NCBI RefSeq assembly: GCF_001632365.1
Contig: NW_024468511.1
Location: 549,550 to 613,549 of the forward strand
DNA: 64,000 nucleotides
Direction: 5' to 3'
Source: Laetiporus sulphureus 93-53
Taxonomy: Eukaryota > Basidiomycota > Agaricomycetes > Polyporales > Laetiporaceae
The position numbers were made by a program, and so were the translations under genes. Shown piece by piece: positions 8,962 through 21,571 of the stretch (position 1 is its first letter; each line of letters begins with the position of its first letter). The notes beneath the pieces were generated by a model that saw nothing but the letters and a program-made list of their open reading frames with translations, ran no database searches and was not told where the DNA came from.

Positions 8962-11042
8962 ATGTTCAAGGCGCGGGCAAGCCTTCACTCTCTTCTTTTC
9001 CTTGTTTCTTTGTCTCTAGTCTCTTCTTTCCCTGTGAGACGTCCGAGGGACTGGATTGCAAGAGATGCAGAGGATGGTCGAACAAGAAGTATCACTCTTC
9101 CCTTGCAGGCGAGGAAAGTGGCCAAACGTGCATATGTCGAGGATCTGCTTGCCGGAGCAATAGGACTGGGAGACTATCAAGACATGTGAGTGGATGCATC
9201 GTGTCATTCTACACTCCCGCGAACTCGAATTTTTGTAAAGGGTTTACACTGTCTCTGTCCAAATTGGAAACACGACAACCACGTTGAACCTCGGTATGTC
9301 CTCCATCTTCCAAATTCAACAACAGCTCTGATGCCTTACTTCAACAGACACAGGATCGAGCGATCTGTGGGTTATGTCCACCGGCTGTGATACGACCGTT
9401 TGTCAGGAAACAACCTCTATTGCCTATTCAACTTCTGGGATGACCTCTACTGGGGCAAGCGTGAACTTGACGTATGGTGACTCGACCACAGGAACCTATG
9501 CTTCAGGTCCCATCGGTCTGGACACTGTCACACTAGCTGGACTTTCGATGAACGACCAGCCGTTCGCTGCCGTGGATAATACAGATAATTCTGCTGTCTT
9601 GAATGGTGGTGCTGGGATCATAGGCTTAGGGTTCCCGAGCGAGAGGTAAGTCACCACTCGGTTGAACTACGATGCAGAGATTGACACATCTTTCGCATGC
9701 AGCTTCATCGAGACGCAGCTGACAAACGAAAAGGTCGGATCAGTAGGCAAAATCAGATGCACAATGCTCTAACATCCTTCACAGTTCAACAATCCAACAA
9801 CGACGGATGACTTTGTTTCCCATATCAGCGCATACGGGCCTATAGTCTCCAGACTCGTTGCTGCCGGTGAAATCGACCAGCCACTGTTCGCCGTAAGCAA
9901 TCACGTCTCCTCGCGTGCACTATAGCTGAGTATCTTAGACAGGTTACTTTGCAACGAGACACGGTAGATGTTAGTGGGAAAGGCCAGCTTACCATCGGCG
10001 AGCTGCCCGATGGAGTAGAAAACGCCTCCATTACTTGGGTGCCTGTACGGCTGTACTCATCCGCTGATGGTGGACTCAGTGCCCCGACTTTCGCATCAGA
10101 CGAGGTCTATCCCTTGTGAGCATAGGAAATTCTCGTCGGCTATATGCCCCAGTTTACCACGCAATCGCAGACGATGGGAGGTTCCTATCGACAATGTCTA
10201 TCTGGACGGAAAAGTGCTGGCAAACTCGACAATTGCACCTGACGGTGTCACGACATCGTTCATCGATGCACTGATTGACACTGTACGTCTCAAGCTACCC
10301 TTCTGCCTCTCAGACATCAGACTGTTTACTCTACCAGGGCAACTCGCTGATCCGCGGCCCCCAAGACGTCGTCAACAACATTCTGAGCACAGTGTCCCCA
10401 GCCTACGCAGCAGACTCGAGCGCCAAAGCCACCCTGCCATGCACAGACGCACACACTCTGGCTTTCGAGATCGGTGGCAAGATGTTCTCCGTCGACCCAC
10501 GCGACTTCGTCTCGCAGAATCAGACCGGCAATGCGACCGAATGCGTCGCGAGCAGCGTAACGTCTACCGACCCTCCAAGCCTTGGGTCGCTTTTCAGCTG
10601 GAGCCTAGGCGATCCGTTCCTGAAATCAAATCTGGCGGTGTTCTACTATGGTAACCTGACAAATCCCTCGGTGGACCCTCCCCGAATTGGATTCATGTCA
10701 ATGGTGCCGAGTAATGCATCAGAGTTGCTCGATGAAGCTGTGAGCAAGGCGGAGAAAGACGGTGGGGATTTCTCGAGTGAGTGGCTACTGCTCGTTTCTC
10801 TACAGAATGCTGACGTCCTACCTCCATCAGCGACATTGGATGTTGCACCCACGGCAAGTACGGTGGTCGACATTCCTGTAACAATAACGTCGACTTCCTC
10901 CGGTCAATCATATAGTATGACTGCAGCGGACGTTTCAAGTAAGAACAGCTCGTCAGCTGCTTCTTCCACCTCAAGATCGATAGGATCTCTGTTGTTCTGT
11001 GTCGTTTTGGTGGTATCTACCTTGTTATCTGGTACACTCTGA
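8962..11042 (+). CDS. Secreted pepsin-like aspartic protease (A1), GPI-anchored type (549 aa)
   Basis: Nine exons fit exactly (1650 nt): 8962-9185, 9241-9293, 9348-9645, 9703-9733, 9785-9892, 9943-10115, 10171-10282, 10338-10776 and 10831-11042. The protein starts with a signal peptide (MFKARASLHSLLFLVSLSLV). A propeptide is followed by VYTVSVQIGNTTTTLNL. The two catalytic motifs are present: DTGSSDLW (Asp at about residue 93) and IDTGNSLIRGP (Asp at about 332). GIIGLGFPSE and YPLRWEVPIDNVYLDG are further A1 family hallmarks. After the domain comes a Ser-rich stretch and a C-terminal hydrophobic segment (IGSLLFCVVLVVSTLLSGTL) with no charged tail, consistent with a GPI signal, so it probably acts at the cell surface or wall. 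Several NxS/T glycosylation sites occur. The final intron (10777-10830) is a multiple of three and could be retained. Confidence 0.92.
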
Positions 11043-11680
11043 ATCTAGCGCTTTGTAACGTCTGCGCTGCTGTGACATCTTTATCACAGCGTCCCTTTCT
11101 AAGATGCGCGCAGCCTCTGCCCTATAAAGTCCTGAAAATAGCGCAATCTAGGAAAGAAGTCCGAGAGGACTCCAGTCAGGATGAGTACTTTGCTGTCTTC
11201 GATATTGGTGATGCTGGAAGTGCCCACAGATAAAAGAATGAGATTGGGACAGCTGAAATCCCTCTCCCAGACGCTCCTTTTCGAAGATCCCTTCGAGTTC
11301 CGCTACGTTGGTGTTGATCTTGAGTCCCAAAAGCTGCAGGTGGGGACAATGTTTGAGAGGGTAATGCTTGGCGTGTCCGCGTGCCTTCTACATTCTAATC
11401 CTAATGTCCAAAGGTCATAGACGAGGCCATGCAATAGTTAGGTCCTATTAGAATGCTTTATCGATCTGTACAAGGCAGCGGATCTCGATCTTGTGACCTT
11501 CTATGTTTCTGAGGGCAAGGAGGGATCCGAGCGCGTCAGAGGTGAAGAGACAGTCACGACCATCGCGGCGACTTCCAAGTTCTGATCCAAATGTGATGTC
11601 GCGGAGCAGAAAATGAAAGCGGCCCTTGGACAGTGCGATCATCAATTGCTGGATTTTAAATGTTGTTGGAAAGACCAGAA
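11043..11680. other. Intergenic, nothing recognised
   Basis: 3' flank of the protease gene. A 79-codon + frame at 11181 and an 87-codon - frame at 11448-11711 are open but have no supporting motif. The latter may belong to the decayed minus-strand frame that follows. Confidence 0.4.
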
Positions 11681-12331
11681 TTACAGGGCGCAAGAGCTGC
11701 GGTCGAAGCAATTCGTACGAGATTGATGAAGGGTGTACAGGCGGATGGGAGGCTCGCCTGCACCAACCATGTGCCGTACCACCGGGAAGACGACTTCAAA
11801 ATTGGGCAGGAGCGCATTGAGTAGCATCGGCGACATTTGTTGGCGAGGCCATCGCCCTCGAGAGCATAGGCCGGTAAGGTGAAGAATGTGATGGCCAGGC
11901 CTTTCTGCAGTGGATATGATATTGACGGCGTGGGAATGTCGTGGAAGCGACATGATCTCCAACATAAGGGAGGCAAGCTCGCGGACTGTAGGGCACGTAG
12001 TGCTGACATGCTGCAAATACGGGCACTCATGCTTGTAGTCCCGCAATGCACGTTCAATCTCGGCAGCGATGTCGTCCTCCATGATGGCGGGAACCTAGAT
12101 AGATACGTCGTAAATGTTCATGTTCGGGCCCATCATCAACGGGAGATAGGGCAATGTTACCCTCCGGATCGTCGCGCGCCTGATACCACCCAAGCCGCCG
12201 CAACCTAGTAAACGGAGTTGAGCACGGCTTTTACTGGTACAGAATTTGATGTGCGCTACTGTCCAAATGCTTTCTTCATAGAACCGTCGGTAATGAGGTG
12301 CAGGCATCACTAATCGACCTGACGAGAGCAA
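11681..12331 (-). pseudogene. Decayed hypothetical gene, one in-frame stop
   Basis: Two open stretches (12331-12095 and 12082-11681) lie in the same minus-strand frame, separated by a single TAG after NIYDVSI. Together they would give about 216 codons. The composition (IRRVTLPYLPLMM, EIERALRDYKHECPYLQH) resembles the leucine-rich helices of fast-evolving fungal F-box-type proteins, but no F-box is visible and family membership is only a guess. It could be a pseudogene or a chance frame. No start or splice sites could be fixed. Confidence 0.3.
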
Positions 12332-12850
12332 CGTAGCTCAAAAGTATCAGCCAGTCGTCCACTTTGGGTAGACCGAATGTTTTCTGTCATACTTCTCGGC
12401 GGACGAAGCAGAAAAAGACGCATATAATGCCCACCAGAAATTTCAATGTTCGTCTTCAGGATAGGTCTCCTCAGCCCAACACGGCTTGGGGAAAAGTCGG
12501 GTCAGAGCCACAGAGTCGTTTACTCGCATCAAAGGAAGTCGAGCACAAGTTCTATGCCATTCGCTTTGTACTTTTATTTTCTTATCACGCGCGGGGGTTG
12601 GAACGAACGGCATAAAGTTCGTGGAAGCCCTACGCATCCTAATTAGCCCGGGCCTCGCAAGTGTGACTTGCCCTTGCATAGGATCGTTAGAGAGCCAGTC
12701 GAAAGTTGTCACAAGAAGCTCCGCAACTGTGAAGAGCCGATGCATTATCGACAGATATGCACAAACGTTTGACCATGCATATCGTCCTACAGCGAGCTTC
12801 CAGGAAGGTCCCTTGCGTCTTGTCTCCCCTAGGCAGACCTATGATATGTC
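12332..12850. other. Intergenic, nothing recognised
   Basis: Several overlapping short frames on both strands, none with motifs. It ends at the left arm of a long inverted repeat. Confidence 0.4.
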
Positions 12851-13262
12851 CATCAGGAAAATGTCACTTTTTCTTTTTTGCTTCTTTTTATACCTTTTCC
12901 TTACAAAAAAGGCGGAAAAGAAAATAATGTAGAAAAAAGCGTGAGGATCGGCTTGAATAAGCCTTATCTGCTTCTTTTTGAGCATGCTTTCTGATCAGAA
13001 AGTTTGTGAAAAGTCCGTTCAAGGACAAAAGGTTAGAGAATCTGCCTTTGGAATTTCCTGATAGGCTTCCGGGCTTTTGTTCCTTAAATGGACTTGATGA
13101 CAACTTTTTGGGCAAATCAGTGTTGCCAAGCGTCGTCAAGGCCATGAGAAAGTGAGGAATCAGCCGATCCTCACGCTTTTTCTACATTGTTCTCTTTTCT
13201 GCCTTTTTTGTAAGAAAAAGGTCCCAAAAGAAGCAAAAAAGAAAAGTGACGTTTTCCTGATG
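12851..13262. mobile_element. Foldback (MITE-like) element with ~100-bp inverted repeats
   Basis: Left arm 12851-12953 and right arm 13162-13262 are near-perfect reverse complements (by eye about 90 percent). Both begin CATCAGGAAAA and include CACTTTTTCTTTTTTGCTTC, ACAAAAAAGGC, ATGTAGAAAAA and GCGTGAGGATCGGCT. The 208-bp spacer holds no credible gene. There is no transposase and no obvious target-site duplication, so it is a non-autonomous foldback element or a hairpin-forming inverted duplication. Confidence 0.75.
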
Positions 13263-16200
13263 CTCCCTTTTTGAGCGAGGGAATGACAGGAGATATAACC
13301 TTGCGTCACATTTGATGGACCAGCTTACCGTACTCGATCCTAGGATTATAGTTGCAAGTCCCTTTCCATTTGAGCGGCAGGTACCCTTCCTCAGCGGGGT
13401 GGTACTACCGGACATTCAATGTGTCCTTTATTTCAAATTCTACACAACACCTAACTTTGCAATCCGTCTGCCGTGACTACTTCCGTCCACCACCACCACC
13501 ACCTACATACCTGATTACCGTTGTCTGTCATACTTGCAGCATGCGGGATATTAATCATATTAACCCCCCTCCCCCCGCCAAAAAAAAACCGCGACCACGT
13601 GATCCGGCGCGCTCAAGGCGAATTGGCGGTCGGCGAACAACATCGATTGCATTTTGATCACTCCAAGTCCGTGTATACCGAACTTGCAACCACTTCACCT
13701 ATCTCAACCCGGGATGACCCCTCAGTTGACGAACAATAGCCGGACGACTCGGCGGCCTCTCAATCTTCTGTAAACTGCACACTCCATCAGACCATCCGAT
13801 AATAGTATACGCGTCTATACTTTTCCATTGCGAAGTGCTTGATCCCCACAAGCTGTCCTTCCCGAAGGTGGTCATCCTCCCAATTTATACCTCATCCTGA
13901 GACCTGGAGTAAGGCGGTACCTAGCCCGGGATCCGTCCATTGCGCTTCGCCGCAATTCTCAGATCATTGCAGCCGTCGCGCAGTCGGTAATCGGATCGAA
14001 CCGCATACAGCCTCCTGAAACGCATGCATAGCATGTATTCTTGTCGCATTGCGGACGCAAAAAATGCGAACAACGCATACCCGCGGTTCGATAAACAGGA
14101 GACAAGAGTCGGCACGGAGTGAGTGGTAAGACCAATCTGCCTCATCGCATCCGTGCTCTATAACCCGAAAATGTCAACGTAGATCCAGGAATCAGGACCG
14201 GACGTCCCCACCCACTCTCCGCACCCGCCTCACCCCGCGATTCCACCGAACGTCGATGCGGAATATTGGACTTCTGGCGGCCCACTTCCCACACGGCGGC
14301 ATTGAGCACCAGATAGGAAGGTAAACAAGCTACGAGCACATCGGAGGGGTCATGTCGGGAAAATGTCCGCATGAAGCCAGACAATCCCTTCGGGCTCGCT
14401 CATTCCGGACGGAGCTCTCTCTGAGTCCATAAACGAGCAGGGACGATCGCGGGACTGGTCATCACCGCCTCAGGCGCCGCGACAAACCGGTCGACTCGGG
14501 TAACAATACGGCCACACCAGGCAGGCTCCACGCGCAACACCGCGGAACATCTGGACTGAGCGAGACACCGGTAAGCACGGATGCACGGACGCGCTGACAG
14601 GCGTTCAAACGTCTTAGTACAAGGTCTCCGTCGCTGTCAACACCCATAATACGAGCGACCGGCAAGTGCCTGGCGCGTCTGCGAGAGACGCGAACGATAA
14701 GCCTTATGAGGCAAGAATATCTACCAGACGGGGTCACAAGCGCGACGCATTGCACATGGAGCAGGATCACAGGGCGCCGGAAGATGACCAAGAACATACC
14801 GCTAGTGCCTCGGACAGATAGATCTTTGATGATGACAGTTTGTCGACAGTAAGATGGCGAGTACATCTATCACGTCGAGAGGGTGACTGGAGATACAATC
14901 ATGAGAGCGGCAGGCATTCACTCAGACACATAGCGTAAGCCGCTATTTCAGTTTGATGGACGACTGACATACGAAGTGGCAGATTGATGAGTGAACAGTC
15001 GCGATTCGAGCTGTTTCATTTGCGCGCAGCAGCAGCGATGACATGAAGTTACTGCAATTGCACATATGCAAAATACAGGCTGACCATCGGCCCTGACATC
15101 AATAAACCCATGTAAGGGCTCTTATGGCTCTGAACCATCCAGGATAGTAAGTCACGTCCCTGCCGCCAATAAAAGACAGACAAATGCTCACCAAAGGCTA
15201 AAGCGCCATGCTCAAGCGCCATGTAACAGCCGACCGCGCTCGGAGCGATGATTCGTCGCAGCCTTGCGACGATTCAATTGACCACCTCGAGCGATCGAAT
15301 CGCAACCGCTCTATTGCACCCACCCCGCCTGACCTCCCCACAGCCGATACACAAGATGGGATCATCAAAAACCCGGGGTCGCGCGGGAGCAAGCTGCACG
15401 ACCACGATGCGCTAGCCATAAAAGCCATAGCGCGCCACTCGTCCAGTCTGAGGGCCACGACGCGACCGCATCTTGCCGGGGCGACTGTCCCGTAGCCGTA
15501 TTGATGGCCGATATTGCGCGCTCTGCGGAGCGATGTTGGCCGACGACGGTCAGTACCCGGAACAGAATGTGGGTGCTCACGCAGATGCGCACGTACCTAC
15601 CAACTGTGCAACCGCCGTGCCCTTCGGGCGTGACAGCAATGTCACCCACAGAAAGCGTCTGCGCCGGCTTGATTAATTCACTCTACGGCTGCGTTGGTCG
15701 AGGCAAACGACGGTCGAGGCTGCGCTGGGCCACACAAATTTCGGGGAGAACAAACCTTCGACGACACGCTTGACTGCAGCACACACTGAAGCCGTCAAAG
15801 AGTCTATTCTTGCACGGCAAGAGCCCTCCGCCCAACTCCTCGTCAGGAACACGTTCAATTGAACGAGCAGGCCACACGGCCTCCTTCTCAGTGACCCCCG
15901 AACGACAGCACTTGCGACAGCCGGATCAACGAGAGACTTCTCTACACTCCACCGCACATTCACCAAACACAACCGTGACATGCGGAAGTGAAGCTCGCAG
16001 CAACACACGACACCGCACACCTCACCGGCTCGCAAGTGGCACAGCCGACCGTCGCTCTCCACCCCACGCCGCCGCGACCACCATCATGCACAGCCCACGG
16101 ACAGCAGAAACGCGGCAACTGCCGTCGCTAAATGTGCATATAGGAGTCAGCGCAGATGATTCATCCAAACAGATGGGCCTGAAACGCAGTGCCGCGTTGA

Positions 16201-17936
16201 CCGCGATATCTGAACGTCTGAACAAGTAAGCAGACTCACCTTTGCGGATCACGACGGCGCTCCCACTGGCAGAAGCGGCAGTCACCCGTCAACGCGAACA
16301 AGGTCCGCCGCCGTCGTCCTCGCGGGGTGAGCGGAGGTCCGCGGAGTCTGCGAGCGCCGTATTCATGTCGCATTGTATATTCCATACCACCTGTACGGGA
16401 CACCACGTTCTTCGATCCGCATACCTATGCACCCTGCCTGAACCGTCTCTCTGTCCTCAACGGCTGCGGAGGACATTCAACAGATCCCGTTGACAAATAC
16501 TGGAAGACGCTGCTAGCCACTATATCACGAACAGCGGGCTATTTCAGCTCGCGGAGCGAAGGGGGCCATGGCCGGGCATCACACGCGCGGGGTTAGCACG
16601 ATATACACGCAGGGAAGGCATCAGTCATACTAGCTCGCTCCCGAGCGTGCGTCTCCCCGCATGCACCCCAGCGCCGATCAAACTCTATGCTTACGTCTCG
16701 GAAAGCGACGAAATAGAGCGTCTGCGTCTGCGCTCGAGTCACTGTCACGGTCACTAGGGGAGTAGATTCAATATTCGCGCTCTTCATACCTGCACGCAGC
16801 AGCGAGGACTGAAGTACTGACGTACGATGATCATTTGCGCGATAGGGGCACCTCTCTGCACTCGTCATGCATTCATGCAGACATCACGCCGCAGCGATCG
16901 ACAGCGGGAATCCGGGGCAAGGGGACAGATATCGTTCGATGGATATTGGCTCGCGGTGACTCCGCCGCGCGTCTCCCCGCACGATCCCCGCATGTATGCG
17001 GGGTAAAGGGGCGTCCATTCATTCGAGCCATACGAGGAATAGGTTATATCCGTGCAATGCTGCGGAAATAACATAGCATGGTACGGCAGCGGTTACTGCG
17101 TCATCAGACGGAGTGGAATGAGACAGAACGTTGACGCGATACGTGCGTGCGCGTAAGTTGTTGCTCAGGCTCGGTGAGTTTTCCGCCCTGTGTAGTCCCT
17201 TCACATGGACGTGTCACCAGATAGACATTAGTGGCCACACATGCGCTGGGATGTGTGACAGCGCCGCTGCTGCAAGGGGCCACATGACCAATTGCCGTGT
17301 TGCTCTGGTACCATGTCGTGATACCTCCGACAGCCGGCCTGGCCAAGGACGAGAGCCGACATATCCGCTGGCCGCCCCCGTCACGCAGCGAGTGTCACGA
17401 CGCACCGGTCTTCTAGCTGAGTGGCGTCCTTCCGAGCGCGATGCGTCAGGAAGCACCATCGTGGGCAGAATGAGACGAGATTGGATGCGGAGATTGGGGC
17501 AACGAACGCGAATCCGCGCTGCGGCGAGTGCAGAATCAAATCTGCGCCACTCACGCTTGGGATCTCAGCGTAGATCAAGAGCACGTCGAGCATTCGCACG
17601 CATGACCGACCCATCGCACCAAGACACGACAGGAACGGAGACACGCACACACACGACAGGGACGAAAATACCACGTCCAGTCTAGATTGCGCGATGTCGC
17701 TGTCAACTTGCAGGTCAAGTGGGGCTGGCGAAGGGGTCACGCGGGGTGGCATAGCGATGAGAAAAAACGCACAATACATCCGTCGCACGACGGCCGAATT
17801 TGCTTTTGCTCGGCGTGAGCGCGCTCTGAAGCGACTCCACGAGATATCCTTGGATGAGGCACCGGTAGCGCAAAATTGCCTGTGCGAGCGCGTTGCGGCG
17901 AGCTTGCGGCGAGCATGCGGCAACATGGATGGATAA
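13263..17936. other. Gene-poor stretch, no gene recognised
   Basis: 4.7 kb, largely CpG-rich, with many short overlapping frames on both strands and no recognisable domain, tRNA or retroelement motif. Visible local features are a CCA microsatellite and homopolymer tract near 13489-13590 and a short palindrome CCCCGCATGTATGCGGGG at 16986-17003. It could contain decayed elements or a poorly conserved non-coding locus. Confidence 0.5.
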
Positions 17937-18002
17937 ATACTGTACCCTTTCGACCATAGGTTCGTGGGGTGTTACACATGATGCTTTGAACTGGGCCGGA
18001 CT

Positions 18003-18088
18003 TAGCTCAAGACCCCCTGTGAGCTGGACAAAAGTTCAGTTCAGTTCAGTGCTCAATTGTGTGGAAGATGCAACTGGTAGGCATTCTG
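18003..18088 (+). repeat. Internal direct repeat, unit A
   Basis: Matches unit B at 18235-18322 over about 86 bp with a few substitutions and 1-nt indels. Both units start near TAG(C/T)TCAAGACCCCCTGTGA and end at GGCATTCTG. Confidence 0.8.
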
Positions 18089-18091
18089 CGA

Positions 18092-18202
18092 AGTTCAGGG
18101 AACGAGCGCTAGACCGAACGCTGGCTTACTAAGCAGGTGGACGAGAAAGAGACGCGCTCACCTGACAAGGTGTCGCATCTATTCTCCTTGCCACTGCCTC
18201 GC
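18092..18202 (+). repeat. Dispersed repeat block, copy 2
   Basis: Matches 1049-1147 (see that entry). It sits between the two direct repeats of the 27-bp-TIR element. Confidence 0.7.
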
Positions 18203-18234
18203 AATATAGCTCGCTTCATAGCATTTTCCGAATC

Positions 18235-18322
18235 TAGTTCAAGACCCCCTGTGACCTGGGACAAAAAGTTCAGTTCAGTTCAGGTGCTTAATTGTGTGGG
18301 AGATGCAACAGTAGGCATTCTG
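18235..18322 (+). repeat. Internal direct repeat, unit B
   Basis: Partner of 18003-18088, in the same orientation and within the same element. Confidence 0.8.
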
Positions 18323-18506
18323 TAGGCGTAGGGATCATTCTAACAGAGAAAAATATATAAGCACCTGTGAAAAGAGCTCCGGAACGGTGTGACCTTTGAA
18401 GTGACGCTTAGTTCTACCGGCCGGTGATGCGTGACATTTGACCTGAAAGGCCAGTTCAAGGGTGGATGTGACCGTGACTGAACCTATGGTCGAAAGGGTA
18501 CAGTAT

Positions 18507-21500
18507 CTTTGCAAGGATGTTTCGAAGCACCAACAGCCATGGTGGGCGTGCCGCTGGGCAAGTCAAGTGGTCTCAGCGGCAGCAGCGAACCTTGTGAGAT
18601 CGGGGAGAATGGCCCGCGTAGGTTGGGCTAGGCGGCGGCGAACGTCCGATCAGTATTCAGTCGCTGCGATGCACCCAGACTTGTGTGCTGTGGACGACCG
18701 GGACAGGTGACACGCCTCGGATCTGCGGTGAAGGTGGATTCATATTGTGGAGGGCTGTGGCAGAACAGCACAGAGGGCGGGTATCGCATTGTGGGGTACG
18801 CTCATAAATCAGCCAAGACAAGTCGTTTCTTATGCTTATTGTGGGGTAACGAGGAAGCACTCCTGTGCAAGAGTACTGGCAGTTCTGGATCGGTTGGCAG
18901 CGCGTGAATAAGCTTCACGTCGTCCCGAGTACCCGCACGCTGTCGAATTGGCGCAGGCGAAAAGAGCGCATCCTGAGCGGGAGAACGAGCGATACGACAG
19001 GGTGAGAGCGGAATGAACTGGCCAGGCGAGTCTGCGCCCAAGTGTGCTGGAGCAGGATTTACATGGGAAGGATCGCGAGGCGATAGACGACGGGAAGCTA
19101 TCGTACGTGTTCCGAGCGTCGCGCCGAGGCAGAAGTGCCTGTGCAGATCAGCGCTCGACTCGCACTGCGATGTGGCTGAGGATGATGTCAGGCGAAGCAC
19201 GCTCAAAGAGGCAGCAGAACGCGCACTGCCATTGGTCCCCGCATCCGCGACGCTGCCGCCCAAGTCTGCGCGGGTCCAGGCCTCGATTTCCGCCACAGAC
19301 ACCTTCGCCAATTCAGCGCGTTCCCCATCGCGCGCCCCAGTGGCCTGCCTCGTGTCCGTCACGCGCACTCGCCTTCCATGCATCCTGCATGCTATACTAT
19401 CCTCTTCTGCATTCGAACTGGAACGCCCCGCTTCCGGACGAAACGTACTCGGTGCTTCAGAGGCGCAAATCCTCGCGGAAGCCCAGACTCCAAGACGGTC
19501 GGTCGGCGCGTCCCTTATTAATTGCTGGCGGATCGACGCTCTGCCGGGCCCGTGCGCAGCAGCGAGTACAAACTTCCGAGGCGCAATATTAATGGTCAAC
19601 TGCGGCCGTCCGTGTGTGCGCACTGCTGTATTTGCCATTTGCAATTGCCTATAGTGCACGAACGCCCCAGAACAGACAAGAGACACCGACCACGACCGTC
19701 CAAAATGAGAAAAGACCAGACCAGACAAAAAGAGGGCTTCGCCGAAGGAACGAGGCTTGAGCTTGAGGCGCAATCTGATGCGCCCGCTGGGGACGTCCAT
19801 TTGTTTCTGCCCGAAAGAGATAAAACTGTTGCTGAGGTCCGACACACAATACACAAGACCTCGACCAGAACGTAGCATGCGGAACCGGCAATGTGCCAGA
19901 ACTATCTCTTAAAGCACTTTCATCATAATAGCAGTGTTCACCACGCATTGATTGTTCATTCAAGTTGCTCCACCGTATGCTGAGCTCTTGCCTGGGCACC
20001 GTCAGGAACACCGCACGCAGCCGGCTCTCCGCGCGCGGTCCGTCGGTGTACGCGTCCGCGCCAATTCCGAATTGGCGCGGCGGTCGAGACTCGAACAAAG
20101 GGCACCGCGGACCGCGAATGCGCCCTATGCCATATCCGGCATGTGGCCGCGATCAGTAACAGAACAAAGCCCGCATGCGGAATGGATGCTACCGGTAACG
20201 GTCGCCGAAGCGCAACGGCAATGATCAACGAGGAGGCATGCGGCTCGGGGTCGCGGTGGTCGCCCGCGAAGACAAGGCGCAGCCACAGGGACCATTCGGT
20301 CGGGCGCGCAGGTCAGGTGCTCTCTCCCCGAGCGGGCGAGCCGCAATGTGGCAAGCGCGAATATAAAAGGCGCTCTCGAGCCTCCAGGCGACCGAGACTA
20401 TGAGCGCTGAGCCGAATCGAGCTCCACCGACGTCCGACCGTCGACTCCGCGTCGGCAGCATTTCATCTCCCGAGCGATGAATAAGGGCTAGTCACGCCTC
20501 GGGTTGCGAGATGGCGTCGAGTCGATGGTGCGGTCAATTCGGAATTCGTACCCGCCTTCTTGTAAACAATTCAGTCTTGTCCTCCAGCACAGCTGGTCGC
20601 TTGACTCATCCCGCATAGGGTCCCGTCGGCTAGAAGCCCTGACCGCACGGCCCAATCACACGTGCGCCAACCATCCGTCGAGATACATCCCTGGGTCCGC
20701 CCTACTCGCAAAGGCGACTGCACCCAAGTTCGCCGTGCAAGCAAGAGATCACAAGACGGATATTGTAACATGTATTGCATTCATGACTGTCGTCGATAGC
20801 GAACTATGCACAGCAACGTAGCCTACACTTAGTTCAATAATTGACTCCATGAGATAACGTTGATGCGAGAGACACAGTAAGCGTAAGTAATAACAGAGTC
20901 CCAATAATGCCCTCCATTACCCATGCGAAATGACTCGTACACCCGAAAACGAACAACCCAAAGACCGGCCACGATGAGAAAAGTCATGTAGTGTACGACG
21001 ACGATGCGCTATTGTACACAATGTCAACAAATGCCGAGAGAAAACGAGACACCGAGCGTTAGGTATGAACCGGAGTCCACGATCGTAGGGTAGCATGCTA
21101 TATGCGGTATGTGTGTGGCGATGACGGCGATAGAGAAAACGTACAAGTACACTTGATAACAAGACAGCCACGACGGCGACCCCGGATATATCGTACATAT
21201 GGTACACGTTTTGGTGCGACGAGCATGGCGAGAATAGACGGTGCTAGGCGTAACGATTGATGTAGGCGATCATAGGGTAGCAACGATGCAGTGCGATGCG
21301 ATGCGATGAGAGGTAGCGCGGTGATGACGAGCGACGATGACAACGCGGGCGACGAGACGATGCAGCGAGCAGGAGATATGATGAATAAGTCAAGATGCGG
21401 CTTCGTGAGCGTCGTGAGGGTATCGTTGTCAGAGGTATCGACAGGCGATTTGTGTGGGTATGGGATAGTGTGATGAATGGGCAGGTCAATGCAATGCGAG

Positions 21501-21571
21501 GCCGACGACCAGGACGGAGTAGAAAGAACACGAGAGACTGGGAGACGATGAGACGACGGACGAGGGTGCAA
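18507..21571. other. Gene-poor stretch, no credible gene
   Basis: A 358-codon minus frame (18802-19878) overlaps 213- and 182-codon plus frames in CpG-rich DNA. None has a motif, and such multi-frame openness is expected from GC-rich composition. A near-perfect 25-bp palindrome lies at 20056-20080, and TATAAAAGG at 20363 precedes no recognisable ORF. The right end is the 3' flank of the Ecl1-type gene. Confidence 0.5.
20056..20080. repeat. 25-bp palindrome
   Basis: CCGCGCCAATT, a central CCG-type step, then AATTGGCGCGG form a near-perfect palindrome. It could be a dyad binding site or chance; nothing nearby decides. Confidence 0.5.

Larger units (their letters stand above)
17937..18506. mobile_element. 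MITE-like element with 27-bp terminal inverted repeats
   Basis: The 27-bp ends 17937-17963 and 18480-18506 are exact reverse complements: ATACTGTACCCTTTCGACC followed by ATAGGTTC on the left, and the complement on the right. The 570-bp interior contains an ~86-bp direct repeat (18003-18088 and 18235-18322, both with AAGACCCCCTGTGA and repeated GTTCAGTTCA). Between the repeats is a block shared with 1049-1147. There is no coding capacity for a transposase and no clear target duplication was seen. Confidence 0.75.

Noticed and set aside
12486..12932. 148-codon plus ORF running into the foldback element
   Set aside because: The end is encoded by the T-rich inverted repeat arm; no motif and no splice context.
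18802..19878. 358-codon minus-strand ORF
   Set aside because: CpG-rich DNA with 213- and 182-codon frames open on the other strand over the same bases; Arg/Ser/Ala-rich composition and no motif. Taken as chance.
20083..20110. TTCGAGTC-like T-loop suggesting a tRNA on the minus strand
   Set aside because: The flanking bases do not pair as a T-stem and no acceptor or anticodon arm could be placed.
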